A DNA stretch of 64,000 nucleotides. Source: Chryseobacterium sp. GTDB taxonomy: Bacteria; Bacteroidota; Bacteroidia; Flavobacteriales; Weeksellaceae. The notes beneath the pieces are model-generated. The model did no database searches. It was not told the DNA's origin and was given only the letters and a program-made list of their open reading frames with translations. The translations under genes and the position numbers were made by a program. The DNA is taken from the NCBI RefSeq assembly GCF_008014695.1, contig NZ_VOXE01000004.1:405167-469166 (forward strand), read 5' to 3'. Shown here in pieces: positions 34,282 to 43,504 of this stretch. Position 1 is the first letter of the stretch, and each line of letters opens with the position of its first letter.

Positions 34282-34309
34282 TTTGATTCCTCAAAAATCC
34301 CTAAATTTG
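34282..34309 (+). promoter_or_regulatory. Promoter of the aminotransferase gene
   Basis: TTTG (34282-34285), 16-base spacer, TAAATTTG (34302-34309), then ATG 17 bases after the G. Confidence 0.55.
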
Positions 34310-34325
34310 TAAAAATTTCAAAAAA

Positions 34326-35531
34326 ATGCCGAAAATTTCACACAGAGCAGCCCATATGCCTGCTTCACCTGTAAGAAAACTCGTTCCTTATGCCATTCAG
34401 GCAAAACAGAGAGGAGTGAAAGTATATCACCTCAACATAGGGCAGCCCGACATTGAGACTCCTGAAACGGCAATGAATGCGCTCAAGAACATCGACCTTA
34501 AAGTTCTTGAATATGCACTTTCTGAAGGAAATCTGGAATACAGAACGGCACTGAAAGACTATTACCATTCCCTTGGATTTTCGGATCTGACAACTGATGA
34601 TTTCATCGTGACCAACGGTGGTTCTGAGGCGCTTAACTTTGCGATTTCCACGCTTTGTGATGACGGCGATGAAGTCATTATTCCTGAGCCGTACTATGCC
34701 AATTACAATGGTTTTACCAATACATTCAATGTAAAGGTTGTAGCAGTTCCGTCAACAATCGATACAGGTTTTGCACTTCCTCCAATTGAAGAATTCGAGA
34801 AAAAAATAACACCGAAAACACGCGCCATCATCATCTGCAATCCGGGAAACCCAACCGGTTACCTTTACACACGTGAAGAACTTCAGCAACTTGCAGACAT
34901 CGCCTTGAAACATGACATCGTGATTATTTCTGATGAAGTGTACCGCGAATATGTGTACGACGGGAAACAGCAGATTTCGATGTTCGAATTTCCTGAAATT
35001 GCCGAAAACTGCATCGTCATCGATTCAGAATCGAAAAGATATTCCATGTGCGGCGCAAGAATCGGCTGCCTGATTACCCGTTCGAAAACAATTCATGATG
35101 CTGCCATGCTTTTTGCTCAGGCAAGGCTTTCTCCGGTTCTTTTAGGACAGATTGCCGCCGCAGCCGCACATCAGAATGATACCGCTTATATTTTAAAAGT
35201 GCGCGAAGAATATACCCACCGCAGAAATGTCTTGGTGGATTTACTGAACGGAATTCCGGGCGTGATCTGTCCGAAACCGAAAGGTGCGTTTTACTGCGTT
35301 GCCGAACTTCCGGTAGATGATACCGAGAAATTCGCACAGTGGCTTCTGGAACATTATTCACACAACAAAGAAACGGTGATGATCGCCCCGGCAGGCGGTT
35401 TTTACAGCAATCCGGAACTCGGCAAAAAACAGGTGCGTATTGCTTATGTCCTGAAAGAAGCAGATTTAAGACGAAGTGTTGAACTGCTGAATGACGCGCT
35501 TCAGAAATACAGAATTGAGTTTAGCTTGTAA
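34326..35531 (+). CDS. PLP-dependent class I/II aminotransferase
   Basis: A 401-residue fold type I aminotransferase. Motifs: YHLNIGQPDIETPE near the start, TNGGSEALNFA for cofactor phosphate, CNPGNPTGYLYTREEL (about 174-189), IISDEVYREYVYDG (about 203-216), and SESKRYSMCGARIGC with the Schiff-base Lys near 238. The C-terminal Arg in KQVRIAYVL binds the substrate carboxylate. Aspartate or aromatic aminotransferase is likely; the exact amino acid is not determinable. It is monocistronic, with its own promoter and terminator. Confidence 0.92.
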   Translation: MPKISHRAAHMPASPVRKLVPYAIQAKQRGVKVYHLNIGQPDIETPETAMNALKNIDLKVLEYALSEGNLEYRTALKDYYHSLGFSDLTTDDFIVTNGGSEALNFAISTLCDDGDEVIIPEPYYANYNGFTNTFNVKVVAVPSTIDTGFALPPIEEFEKKITPKTRAIIICNPGNPTGYLYTREELQQLADIALKHDIVIISDEVYREYVYDGKQQISMFEFPEIAENCIVIDSESKRYSMCGARIGCLITRSKTIHDAAMLFAQARLSPVLLGQIAAAAAHQNDTAYILKVREEYTHRRNVLVDLLNGIPGVICPKPKGAFYCVAELPVDDTEKFAQWLLEHYSHNKETVMIAPAGGFYSNPELGKKQVRIAYVLKEADLRRSVELLNDALQKYRIEFSL

Positions 35532-35536
35532 TTTTA

Positions 35537-35572
35537 CCAGAAACGGGCTTTTGCCCGTTTTCTGATTTTAGG
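35537..35572 (+). terminator. Terminator of the aminotransferase gene
   Basis: CAGAAACGGGC/GCCCGTTTTCTG hairpin (one bulge, loop TTTT) with T-rich DNA after it. Confidence 0.75.
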
Positions 35573-35609
35573 CCCAGCTTCAGCCGGAATAATCAATCAA
35601 TAAACCGCA

Positions 35610-36629
35610 ATGACGATCCAGGAAAATTTCCCATTAAAAAATTACAATACTTTTGGCGTTAATGTTTCTGCAAAATATTTTGCGGAGGTATCTTCGGTGG
35701 AAGAACTTGTTGAAATCCTCAAAAATGATAACACTTCGACCCTCCCACTCCTTTTTTTGGGCGGCGGAAGCAATATTCTTTTCACGAAAGATTTCGACGG
35801 TTTGGTCATTCAACTCCATTTAAAAGGGATTTCTGAAGAAATTCTGGATGAAAATCATGTTCTGGTCAAGGCAAAAGCCGGTGAAAACTGGCATAAGTTC
35901 GTGCAGTTCTGCCTCACCAAAAATTACGGCGGACTCGAGAATCTGTCGCTGATTCCGGGAAATGTGGGAACTTCACCCATGCAGAACATCGGTGCGTACG
36001 GAACAGAAATCAAAGATACTTTCGTGAGTTGCAAAGTATTGAATCTTGAAAATTTGGAAGTGGAAGTCTTTGACAAAGAAAAATGCCGTTTCGGTTACCG
36101 CGACTCCATTTTCAAGCAGGAAGGAAAAGGGAAATACGTCATTCTTGAGGTGGCGTTTAAGCTTACTTCAAAAAACCATACCGTCAGAACCGACTACGGT
36201 GCCATCAAATCGGAACTTGAGAAACTCAGCATTGCAAATCCCACCATTCAGGAGGTTTCAAAAGCGGTCATCAATATCCGCCAGAGTAAACTTCCCGATC
36301 CGAAAGTCATTGGGAATGCCGGAAGTTTTTTTAAAAACCCTACCATTCCTCTGGAACAGTTTCTGAAAGTTCAGAAAAAATTTCCGGAAATGCCTAACTA
36401 TCCGAACGGAAATTGGGTCAAAGTTCCTGCCGGCTGGCTCATCGAACAGTGCGGCTGGAAGGGAAAACAGATTGGAAATGTAGCTTCTCACGAACTTCAG
36501 GCACTCGTCATTGTTAACAAAACCGGAAACGCTTCCGGGAAAGAGATTTATGAATTTTCAACGATGATTATTGATTCGGTGAAAGATAAATTCGGGATTG
36601 AATTGGAAAGGGAGGTGAATATCATTTAA
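35610..36629 (+). CDS. murB: UDP-N-acetylmuramate dehydrogenase
   Basis: A 339-residue FAD enzyme that reduces the enolpyruvyl product of MurA to UDP-MurNAc. Motifs: LFLGGGSNILFTKDFDGLVI (FAD), NLSLIPGNVGTSPMQNIGAYG, the catalytic Ser in GNAGSFFKNP (about 229-238) and a late Glu in SHELQALVIVN. The long form matches the E. coli-like type I. It ends 12 bases before the stop of the convergent secreted protein gene, leaving no obvious terminator. Confidence 0.95.
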   Translation: MTIQENFPLKNYNTFGVNVSAKYFAEVSSVEELVEILKNDNTSTLPLLFLGGGSNILFTKDFDGLVIQLHLKGISEEILDENHVLVKAKAGENWHKFVQFCLTKNYGGLENLSLIPGNVGTSPMQNIGAYGTEIKDTFVSCKVLNLENLEVEVFDKEKCRFGYRDSIFKQEGKGKYVILEVAFKLTSKNHTVRTDYGAIKSELEKLSIANPTIQEVSKAVINIRQSKLPDPKVIGNAGSFFKNPTIPLEQFLKVQKKFPEMPNYPNGNWVKVPAGWLIEQCGWKGKQIGNVASHELQALVIVNKTGNASGKEIYEFSTMIIDSVKDKFGIELEREVNII

Positions 36630-36641
36630 ATGATGTGGAAT

Positions 36642-37409
36642 TTACTGAAGAACTTTTATTTGGAACTGGTATCCATTAAAGTTCAAACTTTTCCATTCCT
36701 GGGATTGCGGATAGTAAAAAAGCATCTCTGAATCCTTATTCAATCTCAAAGTAATGTTCTGTTTTTCACCGCTTTTCAAATAAAACACCAGAAAAAATCC
36801 GTTTTGTGGATATTTAATAATTCTTGGTAATCTAATTTCCCACTTCTTCAAGCTTACCTCATCAAGATTTTTATCAAAAGTAAGAATCGGTGCGTTCAAG
36901 TCAGGAACACCATTTATATTTGGAACAATTTGAATTTGTAAAATACCTTTCGGGTTTCCAAGAATTTCAGGAAATACCGTAATTGATTTAATAAACGTTT
37001 TTTTTGTGGAGTTGATTTTAACGAAGGTGGCCACCTGCTGCCGAAGAAAAAATTCAGAGAGGGCTGCACCGTTTTTACGGCTTTTAATATTTTTTTCCTT
37101 CCTGCTTTTGGTATTGATTCTGAAAAGTTCTACAGACTCAATTTCTTTTACTTTATCAAAAAAAATTAAAGTGTCCTGGTGGATATAAAAATCAACTAAT
37201 TTGTCGCCAAAAATGACTTTGTCAGCTTCTGCCGAATGATAATCATTAAAATTTGATTTCTTCAGAACCACTTGCTTTCCTTGATGCAACATCGGAATAG
37301 AATCCAATACTTTTTGGTCAGAATCTCTAATAAAAACCTGACCGTTGACAAAAACCGAAAGGAAAAAGGAAAAGAACAAGATTCCTTTTTGAAAATACAG
37401 GCCTTTCAT
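36642..37409 (-). CDS. Secreted protein of unknown function
   Basis: A 255-residue protein with a signal peptide (about 1-23, ending FFLSVFVNGQ). It starts FIRDSDQKVLDSIPML, reminiscent of a truncated carboxypeptidase-regulatory-like repeat, has a basic middle (NTKSRKEKNIKSRKNG, about 98-113), and a beta-rich second half. No catalytic motif, lipobox or C-terminal type IX sorting domain is visible. Isolated between murB and proC. I do not recognise the family beyond a transthyretin/peptidase-associated feel at the N-terminus. Confidence 0.75.
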   Translation of the reverse strand: MKGLYFQKGILFFSFFLSVFVNGQVFIRDSDQKVLDSIPMLHQGKQVVLKKSNFNDYHSAEADKVIFGDKLVDFYIHQDTLIFFDKVKEIESVELFRINTKSRKEKNIKSRKNGAALSEFFLRQQVATFVKINSTKKTFIKSITVFPEILGNPKGILQIQIVPNINGVPDLNAPILTFDKNLDEVSLKKWEIRLPRIIKYPQNGFFLVFYLKSGEKQNITLRLNKDSEMLFYYPQSQEWKSLNFNGYQFQIKVLQ

Positions 37410-37537
37410 TTTTAAATTGATTATCGTTAAGGAATTTGGGCAATATAAATCACTTACTATCTCTAAAATTAGTAAATAAATTTATCATGTCGGATGTGGA
37501 GCACTCGATATCCATCATCCGCAGATCTAAAATCAAC

Positions 37538-37545
37538 TATCTTTG
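37538..37545 (+). promoter_or_regulatory. -7 box TATCTTTG upstream of proC
   Basis: Plus-strand TATCTTTG, 27 bases before the proC ATG. Confidence 0.45.
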
Positions 37546-37571
37546 GAAAATAGATTTCTTAAATCAAACAA

Positions 37572-38372
37572 ATGAAAATAGCAGTATTAGGAGCAGGAAA
37601 TATGGGGATCTCATTTTCAAAATCTTTTTTGAAATATGAACTGATAAAAGTTGAAAATCTTCACCTCATCACCAGAAATAAAGACAAAATCGCAAAACTT
37701 ACGCAGGAATTCCCTGGGTCAAAGATTACCGCTTTCGATGAAATTACGGAACTGGATGCCGATCTGGTCATTATTGCCGTGAAACCGCAGGATTTTGCTT
37801 TTGTTGCGAAACACATTCCCCGATTCAACGAGAAACAGATGCTCCTTTCGATCATGGCCGGAATTAAAATCGAAAAAATTCAGAGACTTTTCGGTCATCA
37901 GAAAGTAGTCCGCGCAATGCCGAATTCGCCTTCGCTTTTAGGGATGGGAATTACCGGCTACACTGCCGCAGAAGGAATTTCTTTCAGTGAACTGATGCAG
38001 ATCGAAAGATTTCTGAACTCCACAGGACGCTCCGTTTACATGGAAGACGAAAACATTCTGGACGGTGTTACCGCGCTTTCCGGAAGCGGCCCAGCGTATT
38101 TTTATTATATTGTTGATGCAATGATAAAAGCCGGAACCGAAATGGGCATCGAAGAAAACATGGCAAAACTTTTTGTCAAGCAAACCATGTTGGGCGCGTA
38201 TCACCTTATGAATAATTCCGAAAAAAATCTGGAACAGCTCATCAGCGACGTGGCTTCAAAAGGAGGAACTACAGAAGCGGCTTTGAAAACCTTCGACGAC
38301 AATGGTCTGAAAGGGATCTTGCGCAAAGGGATTCTGGCCGCGGAAAAACGGTCGGAAGAACTGAGCAGATAA
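37572..38372 (+). CDS. proC: Pyrroline-5-carboxylate reductase
   Basis: A 266-residue enzyme of the last proline step. N-terminal Rossmann motif AVLGAGNMG (4-12), AVKPQDF near 75, RAMPNSP near 117, and the C-terminal signature TALSGSGPAYFYYIVDAM and SDVASKGGTTEAAL. Length and motifs are complete. Own TAnnTTTG box. No other proline genes are adjacent. Confidence 0.95.
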   Translation: MKIAVLGAGNMGISFSKSFLKYELIKVENLHLITRNKDKIAKLTQEFPGSKITAFDEITELDADLVIIAVKPQDFAFVAKHIPRFNEKQMLLSIMAGIKIEKIQRLFGHQKVVRAMPNSPSLLGMGITGYTAAEGISFSELMQIERFLNSTGRSVYMEDENILDGVTALSGSGPAYFYYIVDAMIKAGTEMGIEENMAKLFVKQTMLGAYHLMNNSEKNLEQLISDVASKGGTTEAALKTFDDNGLKGILRKGILAAEKRSEELSR

Positions 38373-38415
38373 TCTTAATTAAGAATAATTTAATCATTTT
38401 TTGTTTGGCCGCATG

Positions 38416-38445
38416 TTTGCCTTCACATATTTTGAAGTAAATTTG
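38416..38445 (+). promoter_or_regulatory. Promoter of lnt
   Basis: TTTG (38416-38419), 18-base spacer, TAAATTTG (38438-38445), then ATG 17 bases after the G. One of the clearest two-box matches in the window. Confidence 0.6.
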
Positions 38446-38461
38446 CCCTTTAATTTTCCTT

Positions 38462-40096
38462 ATGAAATACCTGGTTCCGGCTTTAATTTCCGCAGTTTTA
38501 CTCAGCATTTCCTGGCCCACTTACGGCATTCCTTTCCTTATATTTTTTGCGCTGGTTCCGTTACTGATGGTGGAACACCAAATCTCGAAATTTTCGAAAT
38601 TCAAGCGGAAAGGGTCGATGGTTTTCGGGATTTCTTATCTAACCTTTATCATCTGGAACATTGTGACCACTGGCTGGCTCTACAATTCCATGAATCCTGA
38701 CGGAACTCATTCGCTTTTCGCCGTGGTAGTACCGGTTTTGGTGAATGCTCTTCTGATGGCCTTCACATTCCAGCTTTATCACTGGTATAAAAACGCGGCA
38801 GGAACCTATTTCGGGCTTGTTTTTTTTGTAGCCATCTGGATGTGTTTTGAAAAACTCCACCTGAGCTGGGAACTGACCTGGCCTTGGCTGAATTTCGGGA
38901 ATGTTTTCGCTGATTATCCCAAACTCATCCAATGGTACGACACTTTCGGGTCGACCGGCGGAAGTTTCTGGATCCTGATCGTGAATGTTTTTGCATTCTA
39001 TACTTTACGAATTTGGGAAGCCGGCAGAAAACAGAAGGCTCTGCTTAAAAATGTTGCCATTTTATTGGGTCTGATTGGTGTTCCGATGCTGATTTCACTT
39101 ATTCAATACCATACTTTTGACGAAAAACCGATCGGTACGGTAAATGTTCTGCTTCTTCAGCCGGAACTCGATCCTTACACCGAGAAATATTCAAAAGACA
39201 GCCTTACGATTCTGAATGATCTTCTGCAACTGGCAGAAGAAAATTCGAAAGGTCAGATTGACTATTACATTGGGCCTGAAACTTCAATTCCGGGCTTCGG
39301 CTCGATTTCTGAAACAGGTTTTGAACAAAGTCTGCTTTTGAATACCGTGAAAGGTTTTCTGGCAAAACACCCGAAATCAGTTTTCGCCACGGGAATTTCT
39401 TCTCATAAATTTTACCGCAACCCCGGCGAAAAATCTGAAACTGCTTATCAGCTTTCAGACGGAACTTTTGTCGACAGCTATAATTCTGCAGTACAGATCA
39501 TCCCGAACCAAAAAATTGAAGTGTACCACAAAGCGAAACTTGTTCCCGGCGTGGAAATTTTCCCTTACATCAGGGTGCTGAAACCTGTTTTGGGAAATGC
39601 AATGCTTGATTTAGGAGGAACCAATACGTCACTTGGAATCGATAAAGAAAGAAAAGTTTTCTCCAATCCATACAATAAAGGAAAACTGGCTCCGATCATC
39701 TGTTACGAAAGCATTTACGGCGAATTTGTTGGTGATTATGTTAAAAAAGGCGCCAATTTCCTGGCGATTATGACAAATGATTCCTGGTGGGGCGTTTCTC
39801 AGGGCCATGAGCAGCTAATGGCGTACGCAAAACTCAGAGCGATCGAGACAAGACGGGAAATTGCACGTTCGGCAAACAGCGGAATCTCGGCGCATATCGA
39901 TGCCAAGGGAGATGTTTTAGCAGACACCTTGTATTTGGATAAAACCGCGCTTTTCGCCAAAATAAATCTGTACGATAAAATCACATTTTATTCCAGAACG
40001 GGAGATATCCTTTCCCGCCTTTCGATTTTCATCATAGGATTTTTGGTGGTATATTATTTCGGAGAAAAAATGCTGAAACGGAAACCAAAAAAATAA
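38462..40096 (+). CDS. lnt: Apolipoprotein N-acyltransferase
   Basis: A 544-residue protein with about seven N-terminal helices (to about 220) and a periplasmic carbon-nitrogen hydrolase domain. The Glu-Lys-Cys triad is visible as Glu273 in GPETSIPGFG, Lys357 in YHKAKLVPG and Cys414 in APIICYESIYGE. Lnt adds the third acyl chain to lipoproteins in the inner membrane, after Lgt and LspA. Downstream of the triad, NDSWWG is conserved. The gene is convergent with the CPA2 antiporter, 27 bases away. Confidence 0.95.
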   Translation: MKYLVPALISAVLLSISWPTYGIPFLIFFALVPLLMVEHQISKFSKFKRKGSMVFGISYLTFIIWNIVTTGWLYNSMNPDGTHSLFAVVVPVLVNALLMAFTFQLYHWYKNAAGTYFGLVFFVAIWMCFEKLHLSWELTWPWLNFGNVFADYPKLIQWYDTFGSTGGSFWILIVNVFAFYTLRIWEAGRKQKALLKNVAILLGLIGVPMLISLIQYHTFDEKPIGTVNVLLLQPELDPYTEKYSKDSLTILNDLLQLAEENSKGQIDYYIGPETSIPGFGSISETGFEQSLLLNTVKGFLAKHPKSVFATGISSHKFYRNPGEKSETAYQLSDGTFVDSYNSAVQIIPNQKIEVYHKAKLVPGVEIFPYIRVLKPVLGNAMLDLGGTNTSLGIDKERKVFSNPYNKGKLAPIICYESIYGEFVGDYVKKGANFLAIMTNDSWWGVSQGHEQLMAYAKLRAIETRREIARSANSGISAHIDAKGDVLADTLYLDKTALFAKINLYDKITFYSRTGDILSRLSIFIIGFLVVYYFGEKMLKRKPKK

Positions 40097-40123
40097 TTTC
40101 TGACCGCCTCTTGTGATCAAAAT

Positions 40124-41956
40124 TTAATCCTCAATATCTGCCCACCGGTTTTCATCAAAGGAAATATTGTCATCCGCCAGAAGCTGCGCTTCCAGTTCCA
40201 GAGACTGTTTCATCGTAAACGTTACGTGCTCCTTATTCTGTTCCTTGGCAAGTCTGCGGGTGGAAGCCTTATCGATAATCAGAAAGCGGTTGCCCATTCG
40301 GCGCGCTGCATAACGTCGCATTCCTGTAGCCTGAAGAACATCAACCGCCATGTCTACCGCGGTACCTAATGTTTCGCGGTAGATATTTTCAACACCGTTA
40401 TTCAGAAAATCATAGGCATCCAAACGGTTTTTAGCGCGTACAAAAATCTTCAGCTGAGGGAAATTTTTACGGGCATACTCAATCACGAATTTATTTTTTT
40501 CCGGATCATCCAGACAAATCACGAGCAAGTCAGCCGTTGCAGCGCCTGCAGAACGCAGTATTCCGGGTTTTGTGGCATCTCCGAAATACACTTTAAAGCC
40601 ATTCTCCCGTAAAAGACTTACCCGATCCGGGTCATGGTCAAGAACAGTTGCTTCAATTCGGTTTGCCCGCAGCAGCCTTCCGACAGTACTTCCAAAATGG
40701 CCAAAGCCGACAATAATTACCTTCTGTTCTTTTACAGGATCAATTTCATCGGTTTCATCCGAAGTGGAATTGTTCTGAAATCTGGGCTCCAGAAATTTCT
40801 CATACACCAGAAAAAGGAGCGGCGTAATACACATGGTAATAGCGGTAATGGCCAGAAGTTGTGCATTTAGCTGTGGACTTATCAGATAGATATTGGTGGA
40901 GAAACTGATTAAAACAAAAGCAAATTCCCCAATCTGCGAAAGTGCAAACGCAAGGATGAACCGCTGGTCGATTTTCATTTTATAAAACTTACCGATCGCA
41001 AAAAGGACCGCGAATTTCACAAATAAAACGAGAAATGCCGTAGTAAATATGAAGATGGGATCTTCTTGAATCACATAAAAATTAATGGTGGAACCTACGC
41101 TTACAAAAAATACCGCCAAAAGCAAACCTTTGAATGGTTCAATCTGACTTTCAAGCTCGTGGCGGAATTCGCTGTTGGCCAGCATTACACCGGCAAGAAA
41201 AGCGCCTAAAGCCGCACTTAAACCTGCTGCAACCATGAGTTCAGAAACTCCGATGACCAAAAACAAAGAGGAAGCAGTAAGCAGTTCATTCATGCCGGTT
41301 CGGGAAACAAAACGCAGGAACGGAACAAAAATATATTTTCCTAGAAATATCAGCAAAGCAACACCGAAAATAATGGAAAAAGGCTGCAGCCAGTCCGGAA
41401 GATACTGCAGAAGAATCTGGGCTTCATCACTCCCTTTTTGATTCGCCAGAAGCGGCAGCAAAGCCAGAATCGGGATGACCGCCATATCCTGAAAAAGCAG
41501 GATCGAAAAAGACGACTGACCCGCGTCTGTCCGATAAATGTCTTTTTCCTTTAACGTCTGCAAAACAATAGCCGTAGAAGACATGGCGAAACAGAGCGCA
41601 GCCACCAAAGCCTGATCCGGTCTCCATTTGGCCACATAAAAAATTCCGAAAAGAATTACGATCGTGAGCAGCATCTGGCTCAACCCTAATCCGAGGATTT
41701 TTTTCCGGATCGCCCAGAATTTTTTCGGCTCCAGCTCCAAACCCACCAGAAAAAGCAGCATCACCACTCCAAATTCGGTTGCGTGCATTATATCTTCAGA
41801 ATCCCTGCCGGTGAGTTTTAGGACGAATGGACCCACGATAATACCACCCAAAATATAACCGATTACGGAACTCAGCCCCAATTTCCTTACCAGAGGAACC
41901 ATAATAATGGCTGCTCCAAGAAAGATCAAGGCGTTCATTGCGACAGATGTTTCCAT
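40124..41956 (-). CDS. CPA2-family K+/H+ antiporter with RCK domain (KefB/KefC-like)
   Basis: A 610-residue protein: 12-13 helices of the Na+/H+ exchanger fold (about 1-385) then a TrkA-N/RCK NAD-binding domain with VIIVGFGHFGSTVGRLL (about 412-428) and VYFGDATKPGILRSAG. This is the KefB/KefC architecture of glutathione-gated K+ efflux. The next gene upstream, 2 bases away, is a KefF-like oxidoreductase, the known ancillary subunit in E. coli, which supports this reading. Ion specificity and gating ligand are inference. Confidence 0.9.
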   Translation of the reverse strand: METSVAMNALIFLGAAIIMVPLVRKLGLSSVIGYILGGIIVGPFVLKLTGRDSEDIMHATEFGVVMLLFLVGLELEPKKFWAIRKKILGLGLSQMLLTIVILFGIFYVAKWRPDQALVAALCFAMSSTAIVLQTLKEKDIYRTDAGQSSFSILLFQDMAVIPILALLPLLANQKGSDEAQILLQYLPDWLQPFSIIFGVALLIFLGKYIFVPFLRFVSRTGMNELLTASSLFLVIGVSELMVAAGLSAALGAFLAGVMLANSEFRHELESQIEPFKGLLLAVFFVSVGSTINFYVIQEDPIFIFTTAFLVLFVKFAVLFAIGKFYKMKIDQRFILAFALSQIGEFAFVLISFSTNIYLISPQLNAQLLAITAITMCITPLLFLVYEKFLEPRFQNNSTSDETDEIDPVKEQKVIIVGFGHFGSTVGRLLRANRIEATVLDHDPDRVSLLRENGFKVYFGDATKPGILRSAGAATADLLVICLDDPEKNKFVIEYARKNFPQLKIFVRAKNRLDAYDFLNNGVENIYRETLGTAVDMAVDVLQATGMRRYAARRMGNRFLIIDKASTRRLAKEQNKEHVTFTMKQSLELEAQLLADDNISFDENRWADIED

Positions 41957-41958
41957 TT

Positions 41959-42480
41959 TTAGTTATTTAAGAGTTCCAGAAATTTCTGTTTTTGGTGGAT
42001 CATATCTTTTTTTGTGAGCGTGTCGGCTTCAAACACCTTCATGACCTCATGAACGTTCATTCCGGTTATTTTTAAACTTAAAAGAAAGCCGGTGAGCATT
42101 TCTTCAATTGTTTTACCGTAAGTACCCTCCTTCGTGAAGGATTCTTCTTTTCCTCCGGCGGTAATCAGGATAAATGCTTCCATTTTTTTCATCGGGTTTT
42201 TTTCTTCATCAGTCAGCCATTTAATATCGAAAACCTCATCAATCCATAGCTTCAGCAATGGTGGTACGCCAAACCAAATGAGGGGAAAATGAAAAATGAT
42301 CCTTTCGTATTCTGTCAGTCTCTTGCGTTCGCGGAATGCTGCGATATGGAAATCCGGATAATCTTCATACAAATCCCTGAACGTAAAATGCTGCTTTTTC
42401 TCATAAAATTTAATGAGTTCCACATTCGACGATGAATATTCGAGATAGGGATGGGCAAAAATAACAAGCGTGTTTTTCAA
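41959..42480 (-). CDS. KefF-like NAD(P)H-dependent oxidoreductase
   Basis: A flavodoxin-like-fold (NQO2/MdaB/KefF) protein of about 173 residues: TLVIFAHPYLEYSSSN at the start, FHFPLIWFGVPPLLKLWIDE (about 79-98) and ILITAGGKEESFTKEG. A TTG at 42480 (then KNTLVIFAHP) fits homologues best; an in-frame GTG at 42549 would add 23 residues. The gene ends 2 bases before the CPA2 antiporter, so both proteins come from one mRNA. It is likely the regulatory subunit of the antiporter. Confidence 0.85.
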   Translation of the reverse strand: MKNTLVIFAHPYLEYSSSNVELIKFYEKKQHFTFRDLYEDYPDFHIAAFRERKRLTEYERIIFHFPLIWFGVPPLLKLWIDEVFDIKWLTDEEKNPMKKMEAFILITAGGKEESFTKEGTYGKTIEEMLTGFLLSLKITGMNVHEVMKVFEADTLTKKDMIHQKQKFLELLNN

Positions 42481-42632
42481 GAATTTCGGGATTTGAGTAA
42501 AAATAACAAAAAATATTTTAGGAGCAAAGGGTTTTTGGCTTCCTTTCACCGTCAGTCCGGCTCTTCATTACAATCTTTTTTTTCAAAAAAGGATTTCCAT
42601 TGCGATCCGGGCTATAAGTGGGTGGGGGTTTT

Positions 42633-42662
42633 AAAAAAAATCAGCCAAAAATGACTGATTTT
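42633..42662 (-). terminator. Terminator of the LemA-TPM operon
   Basis: AAAATCAG/CTGATTTT hairpin with a 10-base loop; eight T follow on the minus strand. Confidence 0.65.
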
Positions 42663-42691
42663 AATTTATTTGAAAAATGTTTACTTTTCCT

Positions 42692-43504
42692 TTACCATCC
42701 GCCGGAAGCACCGCCGCCACCGAAACTTCCGCCGCCACCGAAACCACCAAAGCCACCGCCTCCTCCTCCGGATCCGCCGCCGAAACCGCCACCGAAACCG
42801 CCTCCAAAACTGCCCGGGAAAGGGAAAAATCCTCCCGGAAAAGTTTGTCTTCCACGTCGTGACAGGATCACATCGTCATCATCACCATTTCCGCCGCCGC
42901 CTTTATTTTTGAAAAGAAAACTCAAAATAATCATTACTACAAAAGCGATCAGTACAAGCTGGAAAATGCTTAAGCCGCCTTCATCAGAAGTTTCTTTGGC
43001 AATAGGTTTGAATTTTCCCTGAACCACTTCCATCAATGCAGTAGTTCCGCGGTTTATTCCTTCGTAATAAAGTCCCTGCTTGAAATTCGGGGTCACAATA
43101 TAATCCAGAATCTGTCCGGCTACTGAAGCGGTAAGATAGCGTTCAACGCCCCGTCCCTGCTGTATAGCGAACTTCCGGTCTTCAACAGCGATCAGAAAAA
43201 CAATTCCGTCATCCTGTTCCTTCTCTCCGATTCCCCATTTTTCGCCGTACATCGTAGCCAGATAATTTACATCTTCACCACCTGCATTAGGAAGAATAAT
43301 GACTTCGATTTCGGCAGATGTCGAATCGGCAAATTTAATGAGTTTCTGATTCAGCAGCTCTTCTTCGTCTGCAGTCAAAAGATCGGCCTGATCATAAACC
43401 GGATACAGTACTGCCGGTTTTTTAGGGATATTCTGGGCGTAAACGCAAAGGTTCAGGCCAAGGATGAAAACCGTAAAAATATATTTAAGAGAAGGTAATC
43501 TCAT
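42692..43504 (-). CDS. TPM domain protein with glycine-rich tail (YgcG-like)
   Basis: A 270-residue protein: signal peptide or anchor (IFTVFILGLNLCVYAQ), a TPM domain (about 27-155, with YDQADLLTADEEELLNQKL and GRGVERYLTASVAGQILD), a transmembrane helix (LSIFQLVLIAFVVMIILSFL), a basic DDDDVILSRRGR segment, and a C-terminal tail of some 45 residues dominated by Gly with Phe and Ser, ending GASGGW. YgcG proteins share this layout. ATG 43504 is chosen (MRLPSLKY); the upstream open frame lies in the neighbouring TPM gene. Third gene of the LemA-TPM-TPM operon; it overlaps the previous gene by 20 bases. Confidence 0.87.
   Translation of the reverse strand: MRLPSLKYIFTVFILGLNLCVYAQNIPKKPAVLYPVYDQADLLTADEEELLNQKLIKFADSTSAEIEVIILPNAGGEDVNYLATMYGEKWGIGEKEQDDGIVFLIAVEDRKFAIQQGRGVERYLTASVAGQILDYIVTPNFKQGLYYEGINRGTTALMEVVQGKFKPIAKETSDEGGLSIFQLVLIAFVVMIILSFLFKNKGGGGNGDDDDVILSRRGRQTFPGGFFPFPGSFGGGFGGGFGGGSGGGGGGFGGFGGGGSFGGGGASGGW

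Noticed and set aside
42692..42830. Possible tandem DNA repeat (CCGCCACCG-like)
   Set aside because: It is the codon usage of the Gly-rich tail of the TPM protein, not an independent repeat.
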